In this document: piece after piece, positions 9,293-16,537 of the stretch
Numbering within the stretch: position 1 is the first letter of the stretch
Layout: each line of letters starts with the position of its first letter
Assembly (NCBI RefSeq): GCF_002754195.1
Contig: NZ_PEEU01000001.1
Location: 2,542,001-2,606,000 of the forward strand
Reading direction: 5' to 3'
Source: Flavobacterium sp. 9
GTDB lineage: Bacteria; Bacteroidota; Bacteroidia; Flavobacteriales; Flavobacteriaceae
DNA: 64,000 nt
Notes under the pieces: generated by a model
Seen by the model: the letters and a program-made list of their open reading frames with translations, nothing else
What the model was told of the DNA's origin: nothing
The model's database searches: none
Program-made: the position numbers and the translations under genes

Positions 9293-9366
9293 TGGAGAAT
9301 ATCGGATTCGAACCGATCACCTCTTGCCTGCCAGGCAAGCGCTCTAGCCAAATGAGCTAATCCCCC
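9293..9366 (-). tRNA. tRNA-Ala (anticodon GGC)
   Basis: The minus strand folds as a complete cloverleaf. Acceptor GGGGGAT/ATTCTCC includes the G3-U70 wobble, the alanine identity element; D arm GCTC/GAGC; anticodon stem CTTGC/GCAAG with loop CTGGCAG (anticodon GGC); T stem ATCGG/CCGAT with TTCGAAT. CCA is not encoded. 74 bases including the discriminator A. A terminator follows, and two degraded relatives lie directly upstream. Confidence 0.95.
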
Positions 9367-9376
9367 TTTTTTATGA

Positions 9377-9449
9377 CTTTAGAATTTGCATTCGAACCGT
9401 TATCTTCCCGATTGCATCGGGACGCTCTAGCCAAATGAGCTAATCCCCC
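9377..9449 (-). pseudogene. Degenerate tRNA-Ala copy
   Basis: The 5' half (GGGGGATTAGCTCATTTGG through GAGCG) is identical to the tRNA-Ala at 9293-9366, including the A-rich 5' flank, and the total length matches. The anticodon arm has become TCCCG-ATGCAAT-CGGGA (nominal anticodon GCA), the T stem no longer pairs, and the 3' acceptor strand TTCTAAA cannot pair with GGGGGAT. It is therefore a decayed duplicate and not a working tRNA-Cys. Confidence 0.8.
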
Positions 9450-9470
9450 TTTTTATGTTACATTGGAAAA

Positions 9471-9492
9471 AATTAAATGAGCTAATCCCCCC
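9471..9492 (-). pseudogene. Third tRNA-Ala stub (5' end only)
   Basis: Only the first 17 or so bases of the tRNA remain (GGGGGATTAGCTCATTT on the minus strand), after which homology stops. Third member of the decaying tandem series. Confidence 0.7.
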
Positions 9493-9597
9493 AAAGCGTT
9501 AGCAAATAAAGTCAATTAATTATCAAAAAACAAATTTCAAATCGCTTCAGGTAAAAATAGTTGCCAAAACCGTAACTTTACGATCAAATCTATTTTT

Positions 9598-10362
9598 ATG
9601 AGGTCAGAAAATCAAAACGGTTCTTTACAAACCACTTTAAATAATGCAATTGCAACAATTCAATTTGGTCATCCGGCCAGTAATTCTTTCCCTCGTGAAC
9701 TATTAAATCGCTTAACGGCTGAGATTAATTTATTAAGTAAAAAGGAATCGGTTTCGGTTATTGTTTTGCAAAGCGAAGGTTCTAAAGTATTTTGTTCAGG
9801 TGCTTCTTTTGATGAACTTCTTGCGGTAGAAAATAAAGAACAAGGAAAAGAATTTTTCTCTGGTTTTGCTCATTTGCTAAATGCAATGCGTTCTTGCTCT
9901 AAAATTATTATTGGTCGCGTTCAAGGCAAAGCTGTTGGTGGCGGAGTTGGTATTATTTCGGCTTGTGATTATGTTTTGGCTACGCCCGAAAGCGCTATAA
10001 AATTATCTGAATTAGCCATTGGAATTGGTCCATTTGTAATTGAACCGGCAGTTACCCGAAAAATTGGCAAAACAGCAATGACCGAAATGACGCTTGCTGC
10101 ACACGAATGGAAATCTGCAAATTGGGCACTTGAAAACGGACTTTACGCGTCGCTTCATAATGCAGAAGAATTGGATATCGAAGTTTCAAAATTCGCTCAA
10201 AAACTAAGTTCATACAATCCGGAAGCTTTATTCGAAATGAAAAAAATTATCTGGGAAGGAACAGAACATTGGCAATCGTTACTTCTGGAACGTGCTGCAA
10301 TTACAGGGAAATTAGTTTTATCCGATTTCAGCAGAAATGCTTTGACACAATTTAAGAAGTAA
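9598..10362 (+). CDS. Enoyl-CoA hydratase/isomerase family protein
   Basis: 254 residues, the normal crotonase-fold length. The oxyanion-hole blocks are visible as VFCSGASFDELL and RVQGKAVGGGVGIISACDYVLAT, and the following SAIKLSELAIGIGP is the usual third block. The family hydrates or isomerises acyl-CoA thioesters in fatty-acid or aromatic degradation. No other beta-oxidation gene is adjacent, so substrate is open. The mRNA start region TAACTTTA at about 9570 resembles a -7 element. Confidence 0.88.
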   Translation: MRSENQNGSLQTTLNNAIATIQFGHPASNSFPRELLNRLTAEINLLSKKESVSVIVLQSEGSKVFCSGASFDELLAVENKEQGKEFFSGFAHLLNAMRSCSKIIIGRVQGKAVGGGVGIISACDYVLATPESAIKLSELAIGIGPFVIEPAVTRKIGKTAMTEMTLAAHEWKSANWALENGLYASLHNAEELDIEVSKFAQKLSSYNPEALFEMKKIIWEGTEHWQSLLLERAAITGKLVLSDFSRNALTQFKK

Positions 10363-10392
10363 AGTTTTCAGTCTCAGTTTACAGTTTGCTGT

Positions 10393-10425
10393 AACTTTGT
10401 CAAAGTTTTAAACTTTGACAAAGTT
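10393..10425. repeat. CTTTGTCAAAGTT palindrome, second copy
   Basis: AACTTTGTCAAAGTT and AACTTTGACAAAGTT are perfect 15-bp arms around TTA. Same family as 6248-6280. Confidence 0.9.
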
Positions 10426-10459
10426 CAGATACTATTAAATAAATCAAATTTTACCAAAC

Positions 10460-10636
10460 ATGTATATCATTTCATTATTCCAAAAAGTCGATGTTGCAGA
10501 GAAACTTAAGACCGCTCCGGACAGCAGTTATCAAATTGGTGTATTGATTGGATCATTTCTTCCTTTTGTGGTTTTAGTAGGAATTGCTTACTGGATGTAT
10601 AACCGTGCTAAAAAAAGAGACAAAAACGGTTATTAA
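10460..10636 (+). CDS. Small single-pass membrane protein
   Basis: 58 codons from ATG at 10460 to TAA at 10636. The N-terminal half is polar (QKVDVAEKLKTAPDSSYQ); one hydrophobic helix (IGVLIGSFLPFVVLVGIAYW) follows, then the positively charged tail NRAKKRDKNGY, predicting the C-terminus in the cytoplasm. It sits 31 bases before the queD-type gene, but that gene has its own -7 element after this stop codon. Function unknown; the well-formed topology argues that it is real. Confidence 0.65.
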   Translation: MYIISLFQKVDVAEKLKTAPDSSYQIGVLIGSFLPFVVLVGIAYWMYNRAKKRDKNGY

Positions 10637-10640
10637 TTCG

Positions 10641-10648
10641 TAAATTTG
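10641..10648 (+). promoter_or_regulatory. -7 promoter element TAAATTTG of the queD-type gene
   Basis: Exact TAnnTTTG match, 19 bases before the ATG at 10668 and just after the stop codon of the small membrane protein, so the gene has its own promoter. Confidence 0.6.
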
Positions 10649-10667
10649 CAACCTAAAATTCAAATCG

Positions 10668-11120
10668 ATGAGTAATATCAGAATTACAAAACAATTTAGT
10701 TTCGAAACCGGTCACGCCTTATATGGTTACGACGGAAAATGCAAAAACGTTCACGGCCACAGTTATAAATTGTCGGTTACCGTGATTGGTTCGCCAATTA
10801 TGGATCGATCAAATGTAAAATTCGGAATGGTAATTGATTTTTCGGATCTAAAGAAAATTGTAAAAGAAGAAATCGTTGATCAGTTTGATCATGCAACGGT
10901 TTTTAACGAAACAACTCCGCATATCGAATTGGCAAATGAATTAAAAAATCGTGGACATCACGTTATTTTAGTTGATTATCAGCCTACAAGTGAAAATATG
11001 GTTGTAGATTTTGCTGACAGAATCATTGCGCGTTTGCCAAAAGATATTTCTCTTTTTTCACTTAAACTTCAGGAAACAGAATCTTCATTTGCAGAATGGT
11101 ACGCATCTGATAATTTGTAA
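10668..11120 (+). CDS. queD: 6-carboxytetrahydropterin synthase / 6-pyruvoyltetrahydropterin synthase family
   Basis: 150 residues. Zinc-binding and catalytic blocks are seen: FETGHALYGYDGKCKNVHGH (His16 region, Cys, and HGH), DFSDLKKIV, FDHATVFNE, and a C-terminal Glu in LQETESSFAEW. In most bacteria this enzyme makes 6-carboxytetrahydropterin for queuosine synthesis; it can also serve in tetrahydropterin synthesis, and the other queuosine genes are not in this window. Followed at 64 bases by the lpxH-type gene. Confidence 0.88.
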   Translation: MSNIRITKQFSFETGHALYGYDGKCKNVHGHSYKLSVTVIGSPIMDRSNVKFGMVIDFSDLKKIVKEEIVDQFDHATVFNETTPHIELANELKNRGHHVILVDYQPTSENMVVDFADRIIARLPKDISLFSLKLQETESSFAEWYASDNL

Positions 11121-11184
11121 ATAGAAAAAAGTAAATTGTAAAAGGTAAAACGTTTCACATCTCACAAACCACATCTCACAATAC

Positions 11185-11928
11185 ATGAAAAAAGTATATT
11201 TCGCTTCTGATCAGCATTTTGGAGCTCCAACTCCTGAATTGAGTTTGCCACGCGAACAAAAATTTGTAGCTTGGTTAGATGTTGTAAAACAAGATGCAGA
11301 AGCTATTTTTTTATTAGGCGATTTATTTGATTTTTGGTTCGAATACAAAACGGTTGTTCCTAAAGGATTTGTTCGTGTTTTAGGGAAGTTAGCAGAAATT
11401 CGCGACAGCGGAATTCCGATTTACTTTTTTGTGGGAAATCATGATTTATGGATGAACGATTATTTTCAAACCGAATTGAACATTCCTGTTTATCACGACA
11501 ATAAAGAATTTACTTTTAACGGAAAAACATTCCTGATTGGTCACGGCGACGGAAAAGGTCCCGGAGATAAAGGTTACAAACGAATGAAAAAGGTATTTAC
11601 AAATCCATTTTCAAAATGGCTTTTCCGTTGGTTACATCCGGATGTTGGCGTGAGTTTAGCCCAATATTTATCTGTCAAAAATAAATTGATTTCAGGCGAC
11701 GAAGATGTAAAATTCTTAGGTGAAGAAAACGAATGGCTGGTTTTGTACGCAAAACGCAAACTCGAAACCAAACATTATAATTATTTCATTTTTGGACACC
11801 GCCATTTACCAATGATTATCCCTATTGGAGAAGAATCTAAATATGTAAATCTAGGCGACTGGATTGGTTATTTTACCTATGGAGTTTTTGACGGCGAAAC
11901 TTTTGAACTTCAAAAATTCGAACAATAA
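11185..11928 (+). CDS. lpxH: UDP-2,3-diacylglucosamine diphosphatase, LpxH type
   Basis: 247 residues of the calcineurin-like metallophosphatase fold. Metal-binding motifs appear in order: SDQHFGAP, GDLFDFWFEY, GNHDLWM, GHGDGKGPGDKGYK and FGHRHLP. These match the Bacteroidota LpxH group that removes UMP from UDP-2,3-diacylglucosamine to give lipid X in lipid A synthesis at the inner-membrane face. Convergent with the cytochrome gene; the two stop codons are adjacent without a gap. Confidence 0.9.
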   Translation: MKKVYFASDQHFGAPTPELSLPREQKFVAWLDVVKQDAEAIFLLGDLFDFWFEYKTVVPKGFVRVLGKLAEIRDSGIPIYFFVGNHDLWMNDYFQTELNIPVYHDNKEFTFNGKTFLIGHGDGKGPGDKGYKRMKKVFTNPFSKWLFRWLHPDVGVSLAQYLSVKNKLISGDEDVKFLGEENEWLVLYAKRKLETKHYNYFIFGHRHLPMIIPIGEESKYVNLGDWIGYFTYGVFDGETFELQKFEQ

Positions 11929-13140
11929 TTACTTTTTATTCGTTGGATAAATCCCAATTTTGTGCGTTCTCAAGATATAATTCGACATTTGTTTAGTATT
12001 CGAAAGCTGGAATTTAATTGCACCGGATGATTGTTTAGGCATATGACATTCAACACAATTACTAGCTAATAAACTTCCTGACATCGTTTTTAAAGTCGTT
12101 TCATTATGCTTGAAATCCTGATGACAACTCATACATATTTTAGAATAAGAAGCCAGATTCTTAGAAGCATTTTCATGCGGATTGTGACATGTAATGCAAT
12201 CCATTTTTTCACTTTTTATAAAACATTTGCTTTGCGACATCAAGCGAAATTGATTTCCGTGTACATCAAATTTTGCAGTATCGGTAATACTTCGAGTCTC
12301 TCTGTAAAAGTCAGATAAAACACTTCCGGGTTTAAAATCAAAACGGGATTTTATTTTCATTCCGTCATTTCCGGCGTGACAAAGTGCACACGCATCGAGT
12401 TTTTGTTGCCTATTTAATGTTTTATAGCTTGTTATACTATTTGCAACTTTTACGTTTGGATTTTTAATATGAAATTCAGCATGCGCTTTCGCTGGTCCGT
12501 GGCAACGCTCGCAATCAATTCCATAAACGATGGTTTTTCGATCAATAATATCTTCAACATCCATCGACGTGAAGTTTTTTTCTGTCGATTTCTGTCCAAC
12601 ATTTCGGCTGCTAATATTTGAAGCGTGACAAGAATAACAATCCTTCATCACCATTCGATCAAAATAAGGTTTATCAGCAGGAAATCCTGGACTTGTTGCC
12701 CAATTATTTATAGAATTATAATAAGAAACAGGTAATTCATAAGTATTATTCTCACGCCAGTAAACAGAAGTCTGTGCATGTTTAGCGCCAAAAACGATCT
12801 CAAAACGATGCGCCTCAACTTCTTTTCCGTTTTTATACAAAACCTGATAAAGACTGTCATTGCGTTGTTCCATTACCAATTTGGTATTCTTATCATAGAT
12901 AAAAACGTGATTCTTTGCATCAAAATCACCGAGAACATTTCCTAAAATTGCAGGAGCAGTTGCTTTAAAATGAGAACTTTGCAAAGCCATGTCATATTGA
13001 GTTTTATGACAATCAATGCAACTTTCAGAACCTGCGTAATCAGTACCGCGAGGATCAATATATTCATCAGATTTGTTTGTGCAATTTGACAGAAAAACTG
13101 CTAAAACAAGTATAGCAAAAAGAATGCGTGTTTTTTTCAT
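11929..13140 (-). CDS. Seven-haem c-type cytochrome lipoprotein
   Basis: 403 residues. A lipobox ends at Cys20 (VFLSNC), so the protein is probably lipid-anchored and exported. Seven CxxCH haem-binding motifs are present: CIDCH, CYSCH, CERCH, CALCH, CITCH, CMSCH and CVECH. The layout (a long insertion after the first motif, clustered motifs afterwards) resembles the multihaem cytochrome c554/NrfA-like superfamily used in periplasmic electron transfer. No partner oxidoreductase or cytochrome c maturation gene is adjacent, so its electron donor and acceptor cannot be assigned. Confidence 0.9.
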   Translation of the reverse strand: MKKTRILFAILVLAVFLSNCTNKSDEYIDPRGTDYAGSESCIDCHKTQYDMALQSSHFKATAPAILGNVLGDFDAKNHVFIYDKNTKLVMEQRNDSLYQVLYKNGKEVEAHRFEIVFGAKHAQTSVYWRENNTYELPVSYYNSINNWATSPGFPADKPYFDRMVMKDCYSCHASNISSRNVGQKSTEKNFTSMDVEDIIDRKTIVYGIDCERCHGPAKAHAEFHIKNPNVKVANSITSYKTLNRQQKLDACALCHAGNDGMKIKSRFDFKPGSVLSDFYRETRSITDTAKFDVHGNQFRLMSQSKCFIKSEKMDCITCHNPHENASKNLASYSKICMSCHQDFKHNETTLKTMSGSLLASNCVECHMPKQSSGAIKFQLSNTKQMSNYILRTHKIGIYPTNKK

Positions 13141-13223
13141 TGCTGTAAATATACTTTTTTTTGTATAAAATCAAAATATATTTCAATAATGAAAAATTGT
13201 TGTTAAAATATTTAGAATGTTTC

Positions 13224-13580
13224 TTAATTCATCCCAACTCCATAAACATATTCATCTAAATCAATTCGGAATAAAGAACCTTCAACCAAATCTTTTATCG
13301 ATTTTAATTCTGTCATCGAAACGGCCAAATCTATAGAAGAACAAGGTGTTTTCAATAAAAATTTATGGCATGAATATTTTAATTCGCAAGCTTCGCAACA
13401 AGCATTTTCAATCATACTATCTTCAATTAAATCACAAAAATGATTCAATTCCTGAACTGTAAAATAAAACCCAGTTTCTTTAAACACTAACTGAACTTTG
13501 TCTAATATGGTTTCATTTTGCTTTTTCCAATAAAAAGCTATGCCGAAGTTATTATGATATATTTGCTCTATTTCTCTCAT
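13224..13580 (-). CDS. Hypothetical Cys-rich cytoplasmic protein
   Basis: 118 residues without signal peptide or membrane segment. A central cluster CCEACELKYSCHKFLLKTPC suggests a metal or Fe-S site. The rest is a mix of aromatic beta strands (FGIAFYWKK, FYFTVQELNHF) and helices. I do not recognise a characterised family. It stands alone between the cytochrome gene and the alpha/beta hydrolase group. Confidence 0.7.
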   Translation of the reverse strand: MREIEQIYHNNFGIAFYWKKQNETILDKVQLVFKETGFYFTVQELNHFCDLIEDSMIENACCEACELKYSCHKFLLKTPCSSIDLAVSMTELKSIKDLVEGSLFRIDLDEYVYGVGMN

Positions 13581-13741
13581 CGTAAATCGTTTTATTCCAA
13601 CAAATATAAATATTATTTATATTAATTCTAAATAAAAAAATCATAAAAAAGATAAAAAATTAGGCAATCTGAATGCTTTAAGCTCATTTACATATAACTG
13701 AATTAAGATTCTCTTATAGCATTTCTAATTTGCACAGAGTT

Positions 13742-14662
13742 TTACTTATACCAATGCTTAATTTTAGATAAAAACTCTTGTTGTTGATCAACGAACAAAT
13801 AGTGAGAACAATTATCCAAAAAGGCAAAATGATTTTTACCAACCAAATCTTTAATTGAAGTAATTTGTGCTGATGAAAAAATTCCATCGTCTTTGCCATA
13901 AATTGCATAGATAGAAATGCCTTCCGCTTTTATCTTTTTTAAAGACGACCTTGTGTCGATATTATTTTGCTTTTCGTTTTGGTAAAAAAGTAAAGGAGCA
14001 TTTTTGTTTCGAATATTAGTTTTAAAAAATTCGCTTGCTTCATAATCCGCATATAATTTTTTTGATTCTTTGGTTGGATTTGGCATTTTAAAATAATCAT
14101 TATCACTTGCCAGATCAAAACAATGTTTTCTATATCCTGCCGAATTTTTGTCGAGTTTTTCTACGTAAAATATTTTATTAAGGTTTTTAGAATCTCCAAT
14201 TTTCAAATATTTATTCTTCAAAGAATTTAAAATATGATCATACGTTTCTTGTTGCGAAAATAAAGCTCCTGCCAAAATAAGCTTACTCACATTCTGAGGA
14301 TATTTTTCGGTATAAAGCGTCGCAACCAATCCGCCAAAACTATGTGCAAGAAGAGTCGCTTTCTTTAAATCATACTTTTTATAAATCGCATTTAAATCCT
14401 GAAAAGCTTCTTCATAAGTAAATTTTGCATCAGGATCTGCAGATCTTCCCTCGCCTCTTCGATCGTAAACAATTACATAAAACCCAAGATTAGCCAGTTT
14501 TTGAGCCGTTGTACCTTCAAATAAAGTAGAATTCCCACTTGGACCTCCGTGAATAAAAATGATGCATTTATCTTTTTTATTTCCGTACGTTTTGATGTAG
14601 AGATTTTGTCCGTTTGCGAAAAACGATATTGTAAAAACAAAAGCAAGAAGAAATGATTTCAT
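13742..14662 (-). CDS. Exported alpha/beta hydrolase
   Basis: 306 residues with a signal peptide (about 18 residues, ending FFANGQ). Hydrolase motifs: the oxyanion block IFIHGGPSGNSTLF, the nucleophile elbow LAHSFGGL (Ser), the acid in YGKDDGIF (Asp) and the His in DNCSHYLF. HGGP at the oxyanion hole is typical of the proline iminopeptidase-like branch, so a peptide or ester substrate is likely. Twelve bases separate it from the upstream membrane-protein gene, indicating an operon. Confidence 0.85.
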   Translation of the reverse strand: MKSFLLAFVFTISFFANGQNLYIKTYGNKKDKCIIFIHGGPSGNSTLFEGTTAQKLANLGFYVIVYDRRGEGRSADPDAKFTYEEAFQDLNAIYKKYDLKKATLLAHSFGGLVATLYTEKYPQNVSKLILAGALFSQQETYDHILNSLKNKYLKIGDSKNLNKIFYVEKLDKNSAGYRKHCFDLASDNDYFKMPNPTKESKKLYADYEASEFFKTNIRNKNAPLLFYQNEKQNNIDTRSSLKKIKAEGISIYAIYGKDDGIFSSAQITSIKDLVGKNHFAFLDNCSHYLFVDQQQEFLSKIKHWYK

Positions 14663-14674
14663 CTATTTGAAAAG

Positions 14675-15256
14675 TTAGTGTTTTAAAACGGCATAAATAG
14701 TAGTGTCTTTTGCAACGTAACGATCTTTTTCTTGATCGTAATCTTTAAATATGAGATGCATTTGCAAAATATTATCCTGAATTTTAACTCCTTCTTTTTT
14801 AAAATAAAAATCTTCTTCAGATTGAAATTCGCCAATCTTTCTTTCGAACAAAAAATACTTCTTTTCAATGACTTCATATTTACAACACGAACCTAAAAAC
14901 CCTTGGAATTTTGTATTGATTTGGATTTGATCATTTTCAAATTTGGTATCATTTGAAACAAAGAAAAAAAGAAAAACAGATCCTAAAAGAGCACCAAAAA
15001 TTCCATCGATTAACCAACTTATAAAAATCAAAAAAGGCGAAAAGATGTAAATTGAAAAATATAAGGCTCTTTTTTTAAAAGGCTTCACATAATAAAAAAA
15101 CAAAATACAGGCTGAAACATAAAATAGAATTTTAAGGATTAACCGTAAACTGGAAATTAAGCCAATTTCGAAAATAGCATTAATTATAAAATTGATTAAA
15201 AGTATAATAAATGTTACGAGATGAATCCTTAAAAATATCTTTTTGAATTTGTTCAT
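14675..15256 (-). CDS. Hypothetical membrane protein
   Basis: 193 residues with four hydrophobic segments in the first about 110 residues, followed by a soluble beta-rich C-terminal half (KYEVIEKKYFLFERKIGEF ...). It ends 12 bases before the hydrolase gene and starts directly after the MFS gene stop (0-base gap), so the three are probably co-transcribed. Family not recognised. Confidence 0.7.
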   Translation of the reverse strand: MNKFKKIFLRIHLVTFIILLINFIINAIFEIGLISSLRLILKILFYVSACILFFYYVKPFKKRALYFSIYIFSPFLIFISWLIDGIFGALLGSVFLFFFVSNDTKFENDQIQINTKFQGFLGSCCKYEVIEKKYFLFERKIGEFQSEEDFYFKKEGVKIQDNILQMHLIFKDYDQEKDRYVAKDTTIYAVLKH

Positions 15257-16537
15257 TTATTCCATATTCTGATGATCATCCATATCTTTCTTAAGATCTA
15301 ATTTTCTAAATGTTGGCGATTTTAATGCCGTTACAATAACAGTCAAAAGCGTAATACTTCCTCCAAAAACAACAGAAGTTACAGTTCCCATTAATTTAGC
15401 TGTTGCACCACTTTCAAAAGCACCTAATTCATTAGAAGATCCCACAAAAATTGAATTTACAGCACCAACTCTTCCACGCATATGATCTGGAGTTTTAAGC
15501 TGTAAAATCGTTTGACGAATTACTACAGAAATTCCGTCAGCAAGTCCGCTCAAGAATAAAGCAAAAACCGACAACCAAAATGACGTAGAAAGACCAAATA
15601 ATATGATCGATAATCCGAAAACAAATATGGCTATTAAAAGTTTCTTTCCTGCATTTTTATATAAAGGCACATATGCAGAAACTAGCATGGTAATAAAAGC
15701 TCCTACTGCTGGAGCGGCTCTTAAAATACCAAAACCTTCAGCACCGACTTTTAAAATATCCTGAGCAAAAACAGGTAATAATGCTACAGCGCCTCCAAAA
15801 AGTACTGCAATCATATCAAGCGATAAAGCGCCTAAAACAATTTGGTTTTTAAATACGAAATTCAATCCTTCTGCAAGGCTATCTTTTATCGATTCTCCAA
15901 TCTTTGGATTTGTGATTGGTTTTTTACTAATCTGAGATAAAGCAATTAAGGAAAGAATTGAGAATCCAAAAACCAGACACATTGACCAATGAACACCAAT
16001 CCAGTTAATTGAGAATCCAGCCAGCGCTGGTCCCATAACGGCTCCAATTTGCCAAACCGAACTACTCCATGTAGCCGCATTTGGATATGCTTTTTTAGGA
16101 ATAATCAGCGATAGAAGAGAGAAAATAGTTGGCCCAAGAAAAGCTCTAACTAATCCGCCTAAAAAAACTAATGTATAAATTGAATATAAAACTATAGTTG
16201 GAGATAAATCGCCGACAACTTTTGGCCAAGTCAATAAAAATAAGCCAAAGCTAATTACAGAAAATCCCAGAATACATTTTACTAATAATCCCTTCTTTTC
16301 TTTTTGATCCACAATGTGTCCGGCAAATAAAGCCATTCCAACGGCGGGAATAACTTCCATTAAACCAATAATTCCTAACGAAAGCGGGTTTTTAGTCAAA
16401 CTGTAAACTTCCCATTCGATCACGATAAATTGCATCGCCCAGGCAAAAACCATAGCAAAACGCAATAATAAAAAAACATTAAATTCTCTGTAGCGTAATG
16501 CCTGATAAGGATCTCGCTTTTCTGTTTTATTCGTCAT
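15257..16537 (-). CDS. MFS transporter (EntS/MFS_3-like)
   Basis: 426 residues with about 12 hydrophobic segments. The N-terminal block PLSLGIIGLMEVIPAVGMAL and the loop AGHIVDQKEKKGLL fit the MFS A-motif of the enterobactin-exporter-like group; LKTPDHMRGRVGAVNSIFVG is the equivalent in the second half. Substrate unknown. The start overlaps the 3' end of recJ by 11 bases, so it is translated from the recJ transcript. Confidence 0.88.
   Translation of the reverse strand: MTNKTEKRDPYQALRYREFNVFLLLRFAMVFAWAMQFIVIEWEVYSLTKNPLSLGIIGLMEVIPAVGMALFAGHIVDQKEKKGLLVKCILGFSVISFGLFLLTWPKVVGDLSPTIVLYSIYTLVFLGGLVRAFLGPTIFSLLSLIIPKKAYPNAATWSSSVWQIGAVMGPALAGFSINWIGVHWSMCLVFGFSILSLIALSQISKKPITNPKIGESIKDSLAEGLNFVFKNQIVLGALSLDMIAVLFGGAVALLPVFAQDILKVGAEGFGILRAAPAVGAFITMLVSAYVPLYKNAGKKLLIAIFVFGLSIILFGLSTSFWLSVFALFLSGLADGISVVIRQTILQLKTPDHMRGRVGAVNSIFVGSSNELGAFESGATAKLMGTVTSVVFGGSITLLTVIVTALKSPTFRKLDLKKDMDDHQNME

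Noticed and set aside
9377..9449. tRNA-Cys (anticodon GCA)
   Set aside because: The nominal anticodon is GCA, but the acceptor and T stems do not pair and the 5' half is identical to tRNA-Ala; it is a decayed copy.
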